Source: a bacterium
GTDB lineage: Bacteria > Chloroflexota > Dormibacteria > Aeolococcales > Bog-877
Length of the DNA: 37,875 nt
Assembly: GCA_021802045.1 (NCBI GenBank)
Contig: JAKABB010000017.1
Span: forward strand, 1 to 37,875
Direction: 5' to 3'
Position 1 is the stretch's first letter. Every line of letters begins with the position of its first letter. The notes below the pieces were generated by a model that was not told the DNA's origin, searched no databases, and saw only the letters and a program-made list of their open reading frames with translations. Positions 1 through 9,045 of the stretch are shown here, piece after piece. Made by a program: the position numbers and the translations under genes.

Positions 1-105
1 AGTCTACCGCGCGGCGCCCGGTCGGCCCGCGCTCGCGAGCCCCGGGGGCCCGCGCCCCGGCGGCCACGTTGCGCCGGCGTCGGGGGCTCCCGCTACCCTG
101 GGGCG

Positions 106-1827
106 GTGGGGAAGCAGGTGGCCGGCGCGGCGGGGACGGCGGTGAGCGGCCCCGGGGCTGTCGCCGACACCGTGCTGACCGGCGGGGCGGTGTACACCGT
201 CGACGCCGCCCGCAGCTGGGCGCAGGCGGTGGCCGTCCGGGACGGCCGCGTCTGCGCGGTGGGGCCGGATGCGGAGGTGGCGCCCTGGATCGGCCCACGC
301 ACCCGGGTCATCCCCCTGCGGGGCCGGCTGCTGGTGCCCGGCTTCCAGGACGCCCACGTCCACGTGCCCTCGGGGGGGCTGAGCCGGCTCCGCTGCGACC
401 TCTCCGGGGCGCACACCCTGCCGGGGTACCTCGATCGGGTCCGGGCCTACGCCGCCAGTCACCCGGAGCGGGAGTGGATCGTCGGCGAGGGGTGGTCGAT
501 GGACGTCTTCCCCGGGGGGAGGCCGGAGCGGGGAGCGCTGGACGCGGTGGTGCCGGACCGCCCGGTCTTCCTTAGCAACCGCGACAACCACGGCGCCTGG
601 GTGAACAGCCGGGCCCTGGCCCTGGGGGGGATCACGCGCGACAGCCCGGATCCCGCGGACGGCCGTGTCGAGCGGGGCCCGGACGGCGAGCCCCTGGGCA
701 CCCTGCAGGAGGGGGCGATGGCGCTGGTGAGCCGGCTGGTGCCGCGCCCCACCCGGGCCGAGCAGCTGGCGGGGCTGCTGGAGGGACAGCGCCACCTGCA
801 CTCGCTGGGGATCACCGCGTGGCAGGACGCCCTGGTCGGGGAGTACGCGACCATGCCCGACAGCTTCGACACCTACCTGGAGGCCGACGCCGGCGGGCGG
901 CTGACGGCGCGGGTGGTGGGCGCGCTCTGGTGGCGGCGGGACCGGGGCCTGGAGCAGCTGGAGGAGTTGCGGGCGCGGCGGGCGGCCGTCCCGCCCGGTC
1001 GCTTCCGGGCCACCACGGTCAAGATCATGGTCGACGGGGTCTGCGAGAACTTCACCGCCGCCCTTCTGCGGCCGTACCTGGACGCGCGGGGCCGTCCGAC
1101 CGTCGAGCGCGGCCTGACCTTCGTCGATCCGGGGGCGCTGCCGGAGGCCGCGGCGGCGATCGACGCCGCCGGCTTCCAGCTCCACTTCCACGCCATCGGC
1201 GACCGGGCCGTTCGCCTGGCGCTGGACGCGGTGGAGCGCGCCCGCCAGCGCAACGGGCCCAACGACCACCGTCCCCACATCGCCCACCTCCAGGTGGTCC
1301 ATCCCCAGGACCTGCCCCGGTTCCGCGCCCTGGGGGTGGTGGTCAATGCCCAACCGCTGTGGGCCATGGCGGACGCGCAGATGACCGAGCTCACCATGCC
1401 GTTCCTGGGGCCGGAGCGATCGGCCTGGCAGTACCCCTGGGGCCGTCTGCAGGCGAGCGGCGCCTCCCTGGCCATCGGCAGCGACTGGCCGGTCTCCAGT
1501 CCCGACCCGCTCTGGCTCCTGCACGTGGCGGTCAACCGCACCGCTCCCGGACCGATGGCCGCCGCGGCGACCGCGGCCCAGCCGTTCCTGCCGGAGGAGC
1601 GGCTCGATCTGCCGACCGCCCTGGCGGCCGCGACCCGGGGCAGCGCCTACGTGAACCACCTCGAGGGAGAGACCGGATCCATCGAGGTGGGGCGGTGGGC
1701 CGACCTGGCCCTGATCGACCGCAACCTGTTCCAGGAGCCGGCGAACGCCATCGGCGAGGCGCGGGTCGTCCTGACCCTGGCCGGGGGTGACCCGGTCCAT
1801 GCCGACCCCAACGCCGTCAGCTGGTAG
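106..1827 (+). CDS. YtcJ-like metal-dependent amidohydrolase
   Basis: Predicted cytosolic amidohydrolase-superfamily enzyme (amidohydrolase family 3, YtcJ-like) hydrolysing an unknown C-N or similar bond. Visible in the 573 residues: an N-terminal beta-sandwich strand set, then the first metal motif HVHV (H84, H86) after LLVPGFQDA, a KIMVDG segment with K306 near the usual bridging lysine position, HFHAIGDRA (H360, H362), HIAHLQ near 390 and the last metal ligand in AIGSDWPV (D460). Length is normal for the family. The start is taken as GTG at 106; GTG at 118 is an alternative and neither has a strong ribosome binding site. It converges on the next gene with a hairpin between them. The catabolic context suggests release of an amine substrate, but that is inference. 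Confidence 0.9.
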   Translation: MGKQVAGAAGTAVSGPGAVADTVLTGGAVYTVDAARSWAQAVAVRDGRVCAVGPDAEVAPWIGPRTRVIPLRGRLLVPGFQDAHVHVPSGGLSRLRCDLSGAHTLPGYLDRVRAYAASHPEREWIVGEGWSMDVFPGGRPERGALDAVVPDRPVFLSNRDNHGAWVNSRALALGGITRDSPDPADGRVERGPDGEPLGTLQEGAMALVSRLVPRPTRAEQLAGLLEGQRHLHSLGITAWQDALVGEYATMPDSFDTYLEADAGGRLTARVVGALWWRRDRGLEQLEELRARRAAVPPGRFRATTVKIMVDGVCENFTAALLRPYLDARGRPTVERGLTFVDPGALPEAAAAIDAAGFQLHFHAIGDRAVRLALDAVERARQRNGPNDHRPHIAHLQVVHPQDLPRFRALGVVVNAQPLWAMADAQMTELTMPFLGPERSAWQYPWGRLQASGASLAIGSDWPVSSPDPLWLLHVAVNRTAPGPMAAAATAAQPFLPEERLDLPTALAAATRGSAYVNHLEGETGSIEVGRWADLALIDRNLFQEPANAIGEARVVLTLAGGDPVHADPNAVSW

Positions 1828-1842
1828 CGCCGGCTCGGCGGC

Positions 1843-1866
1843 GGGCTGGGCGCGAACGCCCGGCCC
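1843..1866. terminator. bidirectional terminator hairpin between convergent genes
   Basis: A 10-bp stem (GGGCTGGGCG against CGCCCGGCCC, one G-T pair) closes a CGAA tetraloop in the 40-base gap between two converging stop codons. There is no T tract, so it is a hairpin consistent with termination rather than a classical intrinsic terminator. Confidence 0.5.
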
Positions 1867-1867
1867 A

Positions 1868-3238
1868 TCAGGCCCGGGGCCAGAGCCGGGCCACGGCCTC
1901 CACCAGCAGGGCCGTGTGGCGGGCCACCTGGTCGGCGGTGGTGCTGGGGGCCATCAGGGCCATGTTGTGGAACGGCGTCAGCAGGATGCCGCGGTTGAGC
2001 ATGAAGAGGTGGAGGAAGCGGCCCAGCTCGGGGTCCTCGCTGCGCAGCGCCTCGCCGCCGTTGCGGGGCAAGGTGGGGGCGAAGCCGTACTCGACCCGGG
2101 CCCCGACCCGGGCCACGTGCCAGGGGACATGGTGCTCGGCGAGGACGGCGGCCACCTGCTCGGCGAACGCGGCACCCAGGGCCAGCATGTGGCGGTAGGC
2201 CTCCGGGGTCAGCACCGTCTCCAGGGTGACCCGCATGGCGGCCAGGGAGAGCGCGTTGCCGGCCAGCGTCCCGCCGATGCCGCCGACATCGGACAGCTTC
2301 AGGAGGGAGGGCCGCTCGCTGATCCGCGCCGCCACCGCGGCGCTCATGCCGTAGGCGGCGGCCGGGACCCCGCTGGCCAGCGGCTTGCCCAGGGTCACGA
2401 AGTCCGGATCCAGGCCGTAGAGGCCGGTACCGCCCCCGATCCCCGCGCACAGCGTGTGGGTCTCATCGATGATCAGCAGGGTCCCGGCCGCCCGGGTGAG
2501 CCGGCGGAGCTGGTCGTGGTACCCGGGCTCCGGCGGGATGATGCCGATGTTGGTCATCGCCGGCTCGGCCAGCACGCAGGCCACGTCCCCCGCCGCCAGC
2601 GCGGCCTCCAGGGCCGCGGGGTCGTTCCACTCCACGACCCGGGTGGTGTGGCGCGGGTCCACCGGGGGCCCGATGCTGCCGGGGCGGGGGACCGGTCCGT
2701 CGGCTCCGATCTGGACCAGCGCCTCGTCCACGGTGCCGTGGTAGCAGCCGTTGAAGACCAGGACCTTGGGCCGCCCGGTGAGCTCCCGCGCCAGGCGGAT
2801 GGCGAAGCGGTTGGCGTCGGTGGCGGTGAGGCAGAAGTGCCAGAAGGGCAGTCCCAGGCGCCGGCCCAGCTCCTCCGCGACCGCCGCCGCGTCCTCGGTG
2901 GGGAGCATGGTGGTGGTCCCGCGCCCCACCTGGGCCGCGATGGCCTGGGCCACGGTTGCGGGGGCGTGCCCGGTCATGGCCCCGGTGTCGCCGAGGCAGA
3001 AGTCGATGTAGCGGTGGCCGTCGACGTCCCAGACCTCGGAGCCCTCGGCCCTGGCGGCGTAGACCGGGTGGGGACTGGCCCACTCCGTCATCCACGGCAT
3101 TGGCACCCCGCCGAGCAGCGACCGCTGGGCGGCGTCGAAGAGCGCTCGCGAGCGCGGTCGGGCGGCCGCGAAGGCGGCGCCCTCCTCTGCCAGCAAGCGG
3201 GTCAGGCGCCCGCGGTCAATGGCGGTTCCCGCGCTCAC
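1868..3238 (-). CDS. class III PLP-dependent aminotransferase (GSA-aminomutase-like)
   Basis: Fold-type I aminotransferase of class III, resembling glutamate-1-semialdehyde aminomutase and omega-amino acid transaminases; it would move an amino group using pyridoxal phosphate in the cytosol. Seen: the substrate-entry region around GHRYIDFCLGDTGAMTGH, NGCYHGTVDE, the PLP-binding aspartate in LLIIDETHT and the Schiff-base lysine K285 in TLGKPLASG. The GTG start at 3238 is chosen because GGGGAG lies about 6 bases upstream and because a strong promoter overlaps the longer ATG-initiated frame at 3385, which would place that start codon inside the -10 element. It is transcribed alone, converging with the amidohydrolase. 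A heme role is unlikely in this catabolic setting. Confidence 0.88.
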   Translation of the reverse strand: MSAGTAIDRGRLTRLLAEEGAAFAAARPRSRALFDAAQRSLLGGVPMPWMTEWASPHPVYAARAEGSEVWDVDGHRYIDFCLGDTGAMTGHAPATVAQAIAAQVGRGTTTMLPTEDAAAVAEELGRRLGLPFWHFCLTATDANRFAIRLARELTGRPKVLVFNGCYHGTVDEALVQIGADGPVPRPGSIGPPVDPRHTTRVVEWNDPAALEAALAAGDVACVLAEPAMTNIGIIPPEPGYHDQLRRLTRAAGTLLIIDETHTLCAGIGGGTGLYGLDPDFVTLGKPLASGVPAAAYGMSAAVAARISERPSLLKLSDVGGIGGTLAGNALSLAAMRVTLETVLTPEAYRHMLALGAAFAEQVAAVLAEHHVPWHVARVGARVEYGFAPTLPRNGGEALRSEDPELGRFLHLFMLNRGILLTPFHNMALMAPSTTADQVARHTALLVEAVARLWPRA

Positions 3239-3265
3239 GCGGCTCTCCCCACTCCCTCTCGGGGT

Positions 3266-3286
3266 CGTCCTGGCGGCGCCAGGACG
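3266..3286 (-). promoter_or_regulatory. perfect inverted repeat in the aminotransferase 5' leader
   Basis: CGTCCTGGCG and CGCCAGGACG flank one central base, about 30 bases upstream of the GTG start and inside the roughly 140-base leader predicted from the upstream promoter. It could be an operator or an RNA hairpin controlling expression. No known riboswitch class is recognised. Confidence 0.45.
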
Positions 3287-3384
3287 GGCCGGAAAGGCAG
3301 CCGCCTCGGTGTGCCGCAGGCATCGGTCGGTCCGGTCACAACGGTACCCCTCCCCAGCGGCACCGCCGTGCCGGACAGTCGCCA

Positions 3385-3413
3385 ATGCTAGGGAGCGCTC
3401 GTAGGATTGTCAA
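3385..3413 (-). promoter_or_regulatory. sigma70-like promoter of the aminotransferase gene
   Basis: On the minus strand TTGACA (3408-3413) and TAGCAT (3385-3390) are separated by exactly 17 bases. Transcription would begin near 3378, giving a leader of about 140 bases before the GTG start at 3238. Confidence 0.7.
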
Positions 3414-4149
3414 CAAGCGGACCCGTCCCTGTTGTGGGCCCGTCCCGACCGTGCCCGGATCGCCCGCCGAGGGGTCTCGGGCGGCCACCGGGGCCCTGCT
3501 GCGGCGCCGCGAGGACGACGGTCGCCAGGAACAGACGCCAGGCGGTGCGGGCACGGGCGCCGGCTCGGGCGGCGAGCCCGGTGAGGGTGCCTCCTCCTCC
3601 CTGGCCGGGCCCGCCGAGCGGCGATGCGCATCGCCGGCCCGCCGCTTTGCGCGGGGCCCTGGGGGCTGCGCCAGGGAGTGCCCGAGGCCCAGAAGTGCGG
3701 CCCCGGGGCTTGGGCCTCCACCGCGAGTCACGGGGCCGGTCCTCGACATCCGGGCGACCCGGGGCCGCCGCGAATGGGGAGGTGATCACGGTCGGCGGCA
3801 GGGGAGGGGAGACGGCCCAGCTCTTCCTCACGACCGCCGGGGCCTGGCGCGGCGGTCGTGTCTGCCTCCGGCGGTCCAGTGGCGGCACCCGGCCGGGCCC
3901 CGGGGCCTCATGCCCACCCTGCCCGGGCTGGTGGCCTGGACGGTCCGCGCCGCGGGCGGCGCCACCGCTCACCGGGGCGCGGCCAGCCGGCGTCCTGACG
4001 GTCGGCGGGCGACGGGCTGTGCTGACGCTGGGGCCTTGACCCATGTGTGATCCAGGCCGCACCACCCGTCTCCGTCCGCCGCCGCGTCCCGTGCGGCCCG
4101 GCGACGGGCCGCGGGCTCGGCATGGTTCGCGACCCGGGTCCGTGGACAG
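3414..4149. other. 736-base gap without a convincing gene; GC-rich palindromes
   Basis: All open frames here are rich in R, P, G and A and show no domain. Two structures stand out: a perfect 16-bp palindrome GGCGATGCGCATCGCC (3620-3635) and a 9-bp inverted repeat ACGACCGCC/GGCGGTCGT with a 12-base loop (3830-3859). Either could be a protein-binding site or a hairpin. Confidence 0.4.
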
Positions 4150-4689
4150 GTGGCGCGGGCCGTGACCGTGGATCGGTGGGCGACCCAGGGATGGTGGCTT
4201 GGTGTCGCTGGGGCGGTGCTCGTGGGCGCTCTGGTGGCGGGTGGTGCGGCGCCGATCCTGGCGCTGACGCACGCGGCGGGGCCGTCAGCCCGGCGATCCT
4301 TGGCCGGTCGATCCGCCGGGAGCTCGCCGGTGCGGGCCGCGGCGCCGGCCCCGCGGGCCCACCGCGGGCCGGGCCCGTACATTCCGGCGGCCACGACCGA
4401 TCGCCTGGCGCTGGAGCTTTCGGCGGAGATGGGCCCGCAGCCGGCCCGGGTGCTCCGCACACGCTTGATGACGGTGGCGGCTGCGAGCCGGGCGGCGGGG
4501 CAGCAGGGGGCGGGAGCCCTGGCGGTCGGCGATCGGCTGGTGTGGGTGCGGGGCCCATGGATGATCTTCAGCTGTGTCCGGGCACCCTGCCCCTCGTCTC
4601 CGAGCCGGGTCTACTACGTCGTGGTGGATGCCAAGACGGGCGCCCTCGACGGCACCGGGTATTCGCGCGGCGCACCGGGTATGCCGTAG
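4150..4689 (+). CDS. hypothetical membrane-anchored or secreted protein
   Basis: Not recognised as a named family. The 179 residues begin with a short charged stretch, then one hydrophobic segment (about residues 15-40, WWLGVAGAVLVGALVAGG onward) that would anchor or export the protein. A proline/alanine-rich linker follows, and then a compact C-terminal part with RLVWVRGPWMIF and VYYVVVDAKTGALDG, a beta-rich pattern reminiscent of PepSY-type or small extracytoplasmic domains. GTG at 4150 and GTG at 4162 are both possible starts. It stands alone between two gene-poor stretches. Coding potential is supported by the hydrophobic segment and the structured C-terminus. Confidence 0.55.
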   Translation: MARAVTVDRWATQGWWLGVAGAVLVGALVAGGAAPILALTHAAGPSARRSLAGRSAGSSPVRAAAPAPRAHRGPGPYIPAATTDRLALELSAEMGPQPARVLRTRLMTVAAASRAAGQQGAGALAVGDRLVWVRGPWMIFSCVRAPCPSSPSRVYYVVVDAKTGALDGTGYSRGAPGMP

Positions 4690-5473
4690 GCACGTTCGGC
4701 GCGGACCGTCGGAGCTGTGGCCGGTGGGCGGCTCGTGGGCGCGTCCGGCCGGCCCTTGCTCTTGGAGCCTCCGGGGTCAGCCGCGCGACGCTGCTGTCGA
4801 GGGGTTGGGAGGGGGTGGTGGGTCCGGCGCTCGGGCACATCGGTGCACCCGTCTCCGGCGGCGCGGTCCGCCCTGAGCGGCCGGGACCCCCTCCGGACTC
4901 GGGTCGGGCCGACGCGGCTTGCTCTCGATGTCGGCCGCGCCGGGCACCGGATCTCAATGCACTGTCTTTTCGGGCTGAAGACTGCCTCCAGAATCCGGGG
5001 GTGGTCAGGGGCTGGGTTCTCCTGGATGGCGTTGATCCGATCGTTCCCGAGCCATCCGCCAGCGATTCCCCCGCGAGCCGCGGCCTCGATCGGGGTCGAG
5101 CGACGACTTCACCGGGTGTCGATGCGCGCAGGGCCACGGGGTGGTGACCCACCGGCGACGGGCCCACTGACCGTCCTCCGACGCCAACGATCGCACCTCC
5201 GCCAGATCCACCGGCAGACAGGTGGCGCGCGCCGCCGGACCGTTCCGTCCCCAGCCCCATGATGGCGGGTGGGCGGGGTGTGATCAGCGGACGGGGCCCC
5301 TTGACAGGTGACGCGCCTCGCGTCGAACCGCCTCATCCCAATCCAGTGAAACGGCCCGAGAGCCCAGACCCGAAGTTCCACGAGCACTGGGGCATCGTCC
5401 GGGCCTCCGCGGGCCGGCGGCGGCCGACCGGTGCGGTGTGACCGCGGTCCGCGCGCCCAGGGCGGGCGGGGGC
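4690..5473. other. 784-base gap without a convincing gene
   Basis: No frame shows a recognisable domain, hydrophobic segment or good ribosome binding site. The stretch ends at the promoter of the GntR regulator gene. It may hold a small RNA or decayed sequence, but nothing specific is visible. Confidence 0.35.
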
Positions 5474-5502
5474 TTGACAATCTGGGATCCCAGATCCAGA
5501 AT
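5474..5502 (+). promoter_or_regulatory. sigma70-like promoter of the catabolic operon
   Basis: TTGACA (5474-5479), a 17-base spacer and CAGAAT (5497-5502). The spacer is filled by a palindromic operator, so repressor binding would block polymerase directly. The start codon of the regulator lies about 35 bases downstream of the -10. Confidence 0.7.
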
Positions 5503-5509
5503 CCTGGAT
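5480..5509. promoter_or_regulatory. GntR-type operator: two overlapping palindromes
   Basis: ATCTGGGATCCCAGAT (5480-5495) is a perfect 16-bp palindrome. It overlaps a second inverted repeat, ATCCAG and CTGGAT with a 4-base spacer (5494-5509). FadR/FCD-type GntR proteins commonly bind short palindromes in their own promoters, so autoregulation is inferred. Confidence 0.65.
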
Positions 5510-5536
5510 GACGTGGCGGAAGGGAGGGGGGACGAG

Positions 5537-6328
5537 GTGAGCCGGTCGATCGGTGCCCCGGCGGCATCCGGGTCCAGCTCCGTGGGGACGACCCCGCGGA
5601 CACCGTCGGGGGCGGCTCCGTCGACCTCGACCCCTGCCCTCGGTCCGAGGCCGATCGAGCGGCCGTTGCGCCTCATGGAGGCCGTTGTCGAACAGCTGCG
5701 CTCCCTGATCCTCAACGGCGAGCTGGTGCCGGGGGCGCCGCTGCGGCAGCAGGACCTGGCCGATCAGCTTGGCGTCAGCCGCACCCCCCTCCGAGAGGCC
5801 CTCCTGCGCTTGGAGCGGGAAGGGCTGGTCGAGACCTCGGCCAGCGGGGTCAGCCGGGTCGTGGAGCTGAGTGGCGCTGCGGCCATCGAGGTCCTCGACG
5901 TGCGAGAGGTGGTCGACGGCCTCGCCGCCCGGCTGATGGCGGAGCGGGGCCTGGACGCGGAGGAGCGGGCCCAGCTCGATGAGTACCTGACGGCGATGCA
6001 GGACGCCAATGGGCGCGAGGACAAGCACGGGTACCTGGTGGCGAACACCGCCTTCCACCTGCAGCTGCTGACCGGCCCCGAGCACCGCCGACTCCAGCAG
6101 TTCACCACGCTGATCCAGATGTCCTGCCAGGCGACCTACCTCCGACGGCAGCGTCAGACCGACCGTCTGCGGTCCTCCGCAGGTGAGCACCGCGCCATCG
6201 TCGAGGCCATCGTCGCCCGCGACCCGGATGCCGCGGAGGCCCGCGCACGGGCCCACATCCGCAGCGCCCGGCGTCACTGGCTGGAGACCGGTGCGGACCG
6301 CGCCGGGGCAGGGGACGGGAATGCGTGA
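5537..6328 (+). CDS. GntR family transcriptional regulator, FCD (FadR) subfamily
   Basis: Likely ligand-responsive repressor of the downstream operon. After a disordered S/P/T-rich N-terminus (about residues 1-35), the winged helix-turn-helix is clear: LRSLILNGELVPGAPLRQQDLADQ, LGVSRTPLREALLRLEREGLV. The C-terminal FCD domain carries the usual metal/ligand histidines in ANTAFHLQLL, AGEHRAIVEAI and AHIRSARRHW. The GTG at 5537 (263 residues) is preferred: it follows GGGAGGGGGGACGAG and lies downstream of the promoter, whereas the longer frame starting at 5438 begins upstream of the -35. It is first in a run of co-directional genes and its promoter contains a matching palindrome. Confidence 0.9.
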   Translation: MSRSIGAPAASGSSSVGTTPRTPSGAAPSTSTPALGPRPIERPLRLMEAVVEQLRSLILNGELVPGAPLRQQDLADQLGVSRTPLREALLRLEREGLVETSASGVSRVVELSGAAAIEVLDVREVVDGLAARLMAERGLDAEERAQLDEYLTAMQDANGREDKHGYLVANTAFHLQLLTGPEHRRLQQFTTLIQMSCQATYLRRQRQTDRLRSSAGEHRAIVEAIVARDPDAAEARARAHIRSARRHWLETGADRAGAGDGNA

Positions 6329-6391
6329 CCAGCGCGCTGAGGCCGCCTCGTCCCGGGGCGCGACTCCGGCGGTGCCGGACCCGGGCCGCTG

Positions 6392-7540
6392 ATGGCTGAC
6401 CGGACGCGGCCGATGGTGGCGATCGTCGGTGGGGGGGTGATCGGCACTGCCTCCGCCTGGCAGTTGGCCACCCGGCTCGGGCGCGGCTACCAGGTGGTGC
6501 TGTTCGAGGCCGACGCCGTGGCCTGCGGTTCCAGCTCGCGCGCGGTGGGCGAGGTCGAGACCCAGTACCTGCAGCGGAGCGACATCGAGCCACGGGTCCG
6601 GTCGATGGCAATGCTGGCGGACCTGGAGGCCCGGGTCGGCCTCGGGATCCATCGCAACGGCTATCTGCGCCTCGCCCGCTCCCACGACGGGATGCCCGCC
6701 CTCCATGCCAGCGTCGATCACCAGCGGGCCTGTGGGGTGACCTCGGCTCGCGTCGTGGGTCCCGACGAGATCGCGGGCCTGGTGCCGGGCATCAACCTGG
6801 ACCGGGTCACCGGCGGCCTGCTCGGCCCCGACGACGGCCACGTCGACCCCTACCAGCTGACCCACGTGTACGCCGACCTTGCCCGGGCGGCCGGGGCCGT
6901 GATCCGCGAGCACACCCCGGTGGACGCCATCCAGATGGGGGAGCGGGGGGTGGAGTCGATCCGGCTCGTCGATGGCGAGCGGGTGGCGGCCGAGCTGGTG
7001 GTCAACGCGGCGGGGAGTTGGGCCGGACGTCTGAGCCAGACCGCCGGCGTCCACCTGCCGGTCTGCGGATATCGCCACCAGGTGGCGGTCTTCCAGGTTG
7101 CCAGCGACTACCCGGACATCCCCTTCACGATGGACTTCCTGCCCGGGGCGCCTGAACCGGGTGTCTACCTGCGCAAGGAGGGCGCGACCCGGCTGGTGGC
7201 CGGACTCCACGACGACCACCTCGACCCGTCCACCGAGGTCGACCCCGACGGCTGCCCGCCGGGAGTGGACACCACCTTCGTGGACACGGTCGTGGACCGG
7301 CTGGCGGCGCTCCTGCCCGCCCTCGTCGATCAGCTCGCCTTCGTGGACGGCTGGAGCGGGCTCTATCCGTTCACCGAGAGCGCCCGGCCGGAGGTGCGGG
7401 AGGTCGACGACTCCGGGTACCTGGTGGCGGTCGGGTTCGGGGGCGTGGGCATCCAGCTCTCCCCGTGGGCCGGCGAGGAGGTGGCCCGCCTGGCCGCGGG
7501 GGCCATCCGGCGGCGGTCCCTGGCAGACCTCCCGGAGTGA
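6392..7540 (+). CDS. FAD-dependent oxidoreductase, DAO family (sarcosine oxidase beta-like)
   Basis: Cytosolic flavoenzyme predicted to oxidise a secondary or primary amine or amino acid to an imine. The 382 residues open with a Rossmann dinucleotide-binding motif VAIVGGGVIGTASA (glycines 13-18) ending in an acidic residue at LFEAD. GSSSRAVG, the DGHVDPYQL segment, VVNAAGSWA and the C-terminal FAD-contact region YLVAVGFGGVGIQLSP follow, as expected for the D-amino acid oxidase/SoxB fold. Length matches monomeric or beta-subunit sarcosine oxidases. It lies 63 bases after the regulator gene and 75 bases before the permease gene. There is no adjacent SoxA/D/G set, so a single-subunit enzyme is more likely. 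The exact substrate is unknown. Confidence 0.88.
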   Translation: MADRTRPMVAIVGGGVIGTASAWQLATRLGRGYQVVLFEADAVACGSSSRAVGEVETQYLQRSDIEPRVRSMAMLADLEARVGLGIHRNGYLRLARSHDGMPALHASVDHQRACGVTSARVVGPDEIAGLVPGINLDRVTGGLLGPDDGHVDPYQLTHVYADLARAAGAVIREHTPVDAIQMGERGVESIRLVDGERVAAELVVNAAGSWAGRLSQTAGVHLPVCGYRHQVAVFQVASDYPDIPFTMDFLPGAPEPGVYLRKEGATRLVAGLHDDHLDPSTEVDPDGCPPGVDTTFVDTVVDRLAALLPALVDQLAFVDGWSGLYPFTESARPEVREVDDSGYLVAVGFGGVGIQLSPWAGEEVARLAAGAIRRRSLADLPE

Positions 7541-7615
7541 CCGTTCGCCGCCGTTCGATCGAGAGTCTTTCCATTGCGGGGATCTCACTCTGCACCGACC
7601 ATTGCGATTGGGGGT

Positions 7616-9043
7616 ATGACCATGGCTGACCAGGCTGGCGGTGCCGCTGCGGGGTCCCTGAAGCGGGACAGCGTCGGCTTCTTTGGCACCATCGGACTGT
7701 CGCTCGGGATCCAGGCGCCGACGGCCGGCATCGCCCTGATCCCGGCGGTGATGGCGGGCTATGTGGGCCCGTCCGGTCCCTTGTGTTTCCTGCTCGGGGT
7801 CGTCGTCGGCCTCTTCATCGCGGGGACCTTCAGCCTCTTTGCCCGGCGCTTCGCCTCCGCGGGCTCCATCTACACGTTCAACGGCATCGGCATCGGTCCG
7901 CTCTTCGGATTCATCTCGGCCTGGCTGCTGGTGCTGACGTACGTCTGCTACACCGGCTCCATCGCCGCCCAGGTCGCCGACTACTTCGGGGCCCTCTGGT
8001 CCCCGCTGGCGGTCGTGCCGTGGCCCGTCTACGTGTTGATCCTCCTCGGGATCGTGGGCTACCTCTCGTACCGGTCCATCCAGGTCTCGGCGGTCACGGC
8101 CGCCGTGGTGGAGGCGGTCGGGCTGACGTTCATCCTGGTGGTGGCGCTCTTCGTGCTGGGGCACGGAGCCAACCTGGGGCACGGCATCACCGCCCAGGGG
8201 TTCACCCCGAACGGGCTCTCCTTCGGCAGCCTGGCCTTCGGCATCGTCTTCGCCTTCACCGGCTTCTCCGGTTTCGAGGCGGCGGCGGTCCTCGGCGAGG
8301 AGGCGCGCGACCCGCGACGGGCCATTCCCCGGGCCATAATCTCGGCCCTGCTGGTCGCCGGCGTCGCCTACATCTTCGGTGACTGGATTCTGAACATCGC
8401 CTTCCCGAGCAGCGCCGCCCTGGCCCACAACGCCACGCCCCTGCTGTGGGTCACCCAGCACTACGTGGCGCCCTGGCTGGCGCCGGTGGTGGACGTGGTC
8501 GCCTTGGCCAGCGCCTTCGGTGGCGTGGTCGGGTCGGCCAACGGGTCGATGCGGCTTATGTTCACGCTGGGCCGGGACGGTGTCGGCTCACGGCAGCTCG
8601 GTCGGGTCCACCCGCGGTACGAAACGCCGGTCGTGGCCCTCATCGTGACCCTTGTCGCCGGCTACCTGACCGTCGTGTTCCTGGCCGGCGGGAGCGCGGC
8701 CAACGCCTTCGGCTACGTCGTGACCCTGGGTGCCATCGCCCTCCTGGCCGCCTATCTGCTGACGATGGTGGCCGGGGCGTGGTACTTCCTGCACCATCAT
8801 GCCCGCTGGTACCGGGTGGCGATCCCGGTGGTCGGCATCCCGCTGGCCGGCTATGTCCTCTACTCCAGCGTCTATCCGGTGCCGACCTTCCCCTACAACC
8901 TCGTGGTGTACGCGGCGGTCGGTTGGCTGGTGCTGGGCATCGTCCTGGTGGCGCTCAGCCCGGGCCTGCGCCAGCGTCTGGCCGCCTCGCCGCTCTTCCG
9001 GCTCACCGCCGTGGGTGACGCCACGCCGGGCCCCAGCGTCTGA
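7616..9043 (+). CDS. APC superfamily amino acid/amine permease
   Basis: Inner-membrane secondary transporter, expected to bring the operon's substrate into the cell. The 475 residues contain about 12 hydrophobic segments. The first is preceded by the family signature region VGFFGTIGLSLGIQAP, and the conserved loop FTGFSGFEAAAVLGEEARDPRRAIPRA lies near residues 215-245, typical of APC permeases. ATG at 7616 follows a GGGGG stretch; ATG at 7622, two codons later, is equally possible. The gene ends two bases before the next start, indicating co-transcription and probable translational coupling. A second promoter in the preceding gap is not evident. Confidence 0.9.
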   Translation: MTMADQAGGAAAGSLKRDSVGFFGTIGLSLGIQAPTAGIALIPAVMAGYVGPSGPLCFLLGVVVGLFIAGTFSLFARRFASAGSIYTFNGIGIGPLFGFISAWLLVLTYVCYTGSIAAQVADYFGALWSPLAVVPWPVYVLILLGIVGYLSYRSIQVSAVTAAVVEAVGLTFILVVALFVLGHGANLGHGITAQGFTPNGLSFGSLAFGIVFAFTGFSGFEAAAVLGEEARDPRRAIPRAIISALLVAGVAYIFGDWILNIAFPSSAALAHNATPLLWVTQHYVAPWLAPVVDVVALASAFGGVVGSANGSMRLMFTLGRDGVGSRQLGRVHPRYETPVVALIVTLVAGYLTVVFLAGGSAANAFGYVVTLGAIALLAAYLLTMVAGAWYFLHHHARWYRVAIPVVGIPLAGYVLYSSVYPVPTFPYNLVVYAAVGWLVLGIVLVALSPGLRQRLAASPLFRLTAVGDATPGPSV

Positions 9044-9045
9044 GC

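Noticed and set aside
3388..4272. A 294-codon minus-strand frame
   Set aside because: Low-complexity R/P/G/A sequence without motifs; overlaps the promoter of the aminotransferase gene.
5333..8461. A 1042-codon open frame on the minus strand
   Set aside because: It lies opposite the GntR, oxidase and permease genes, is of R/G/P/D/H-biased composition and has no domains; high GC keeps it open.
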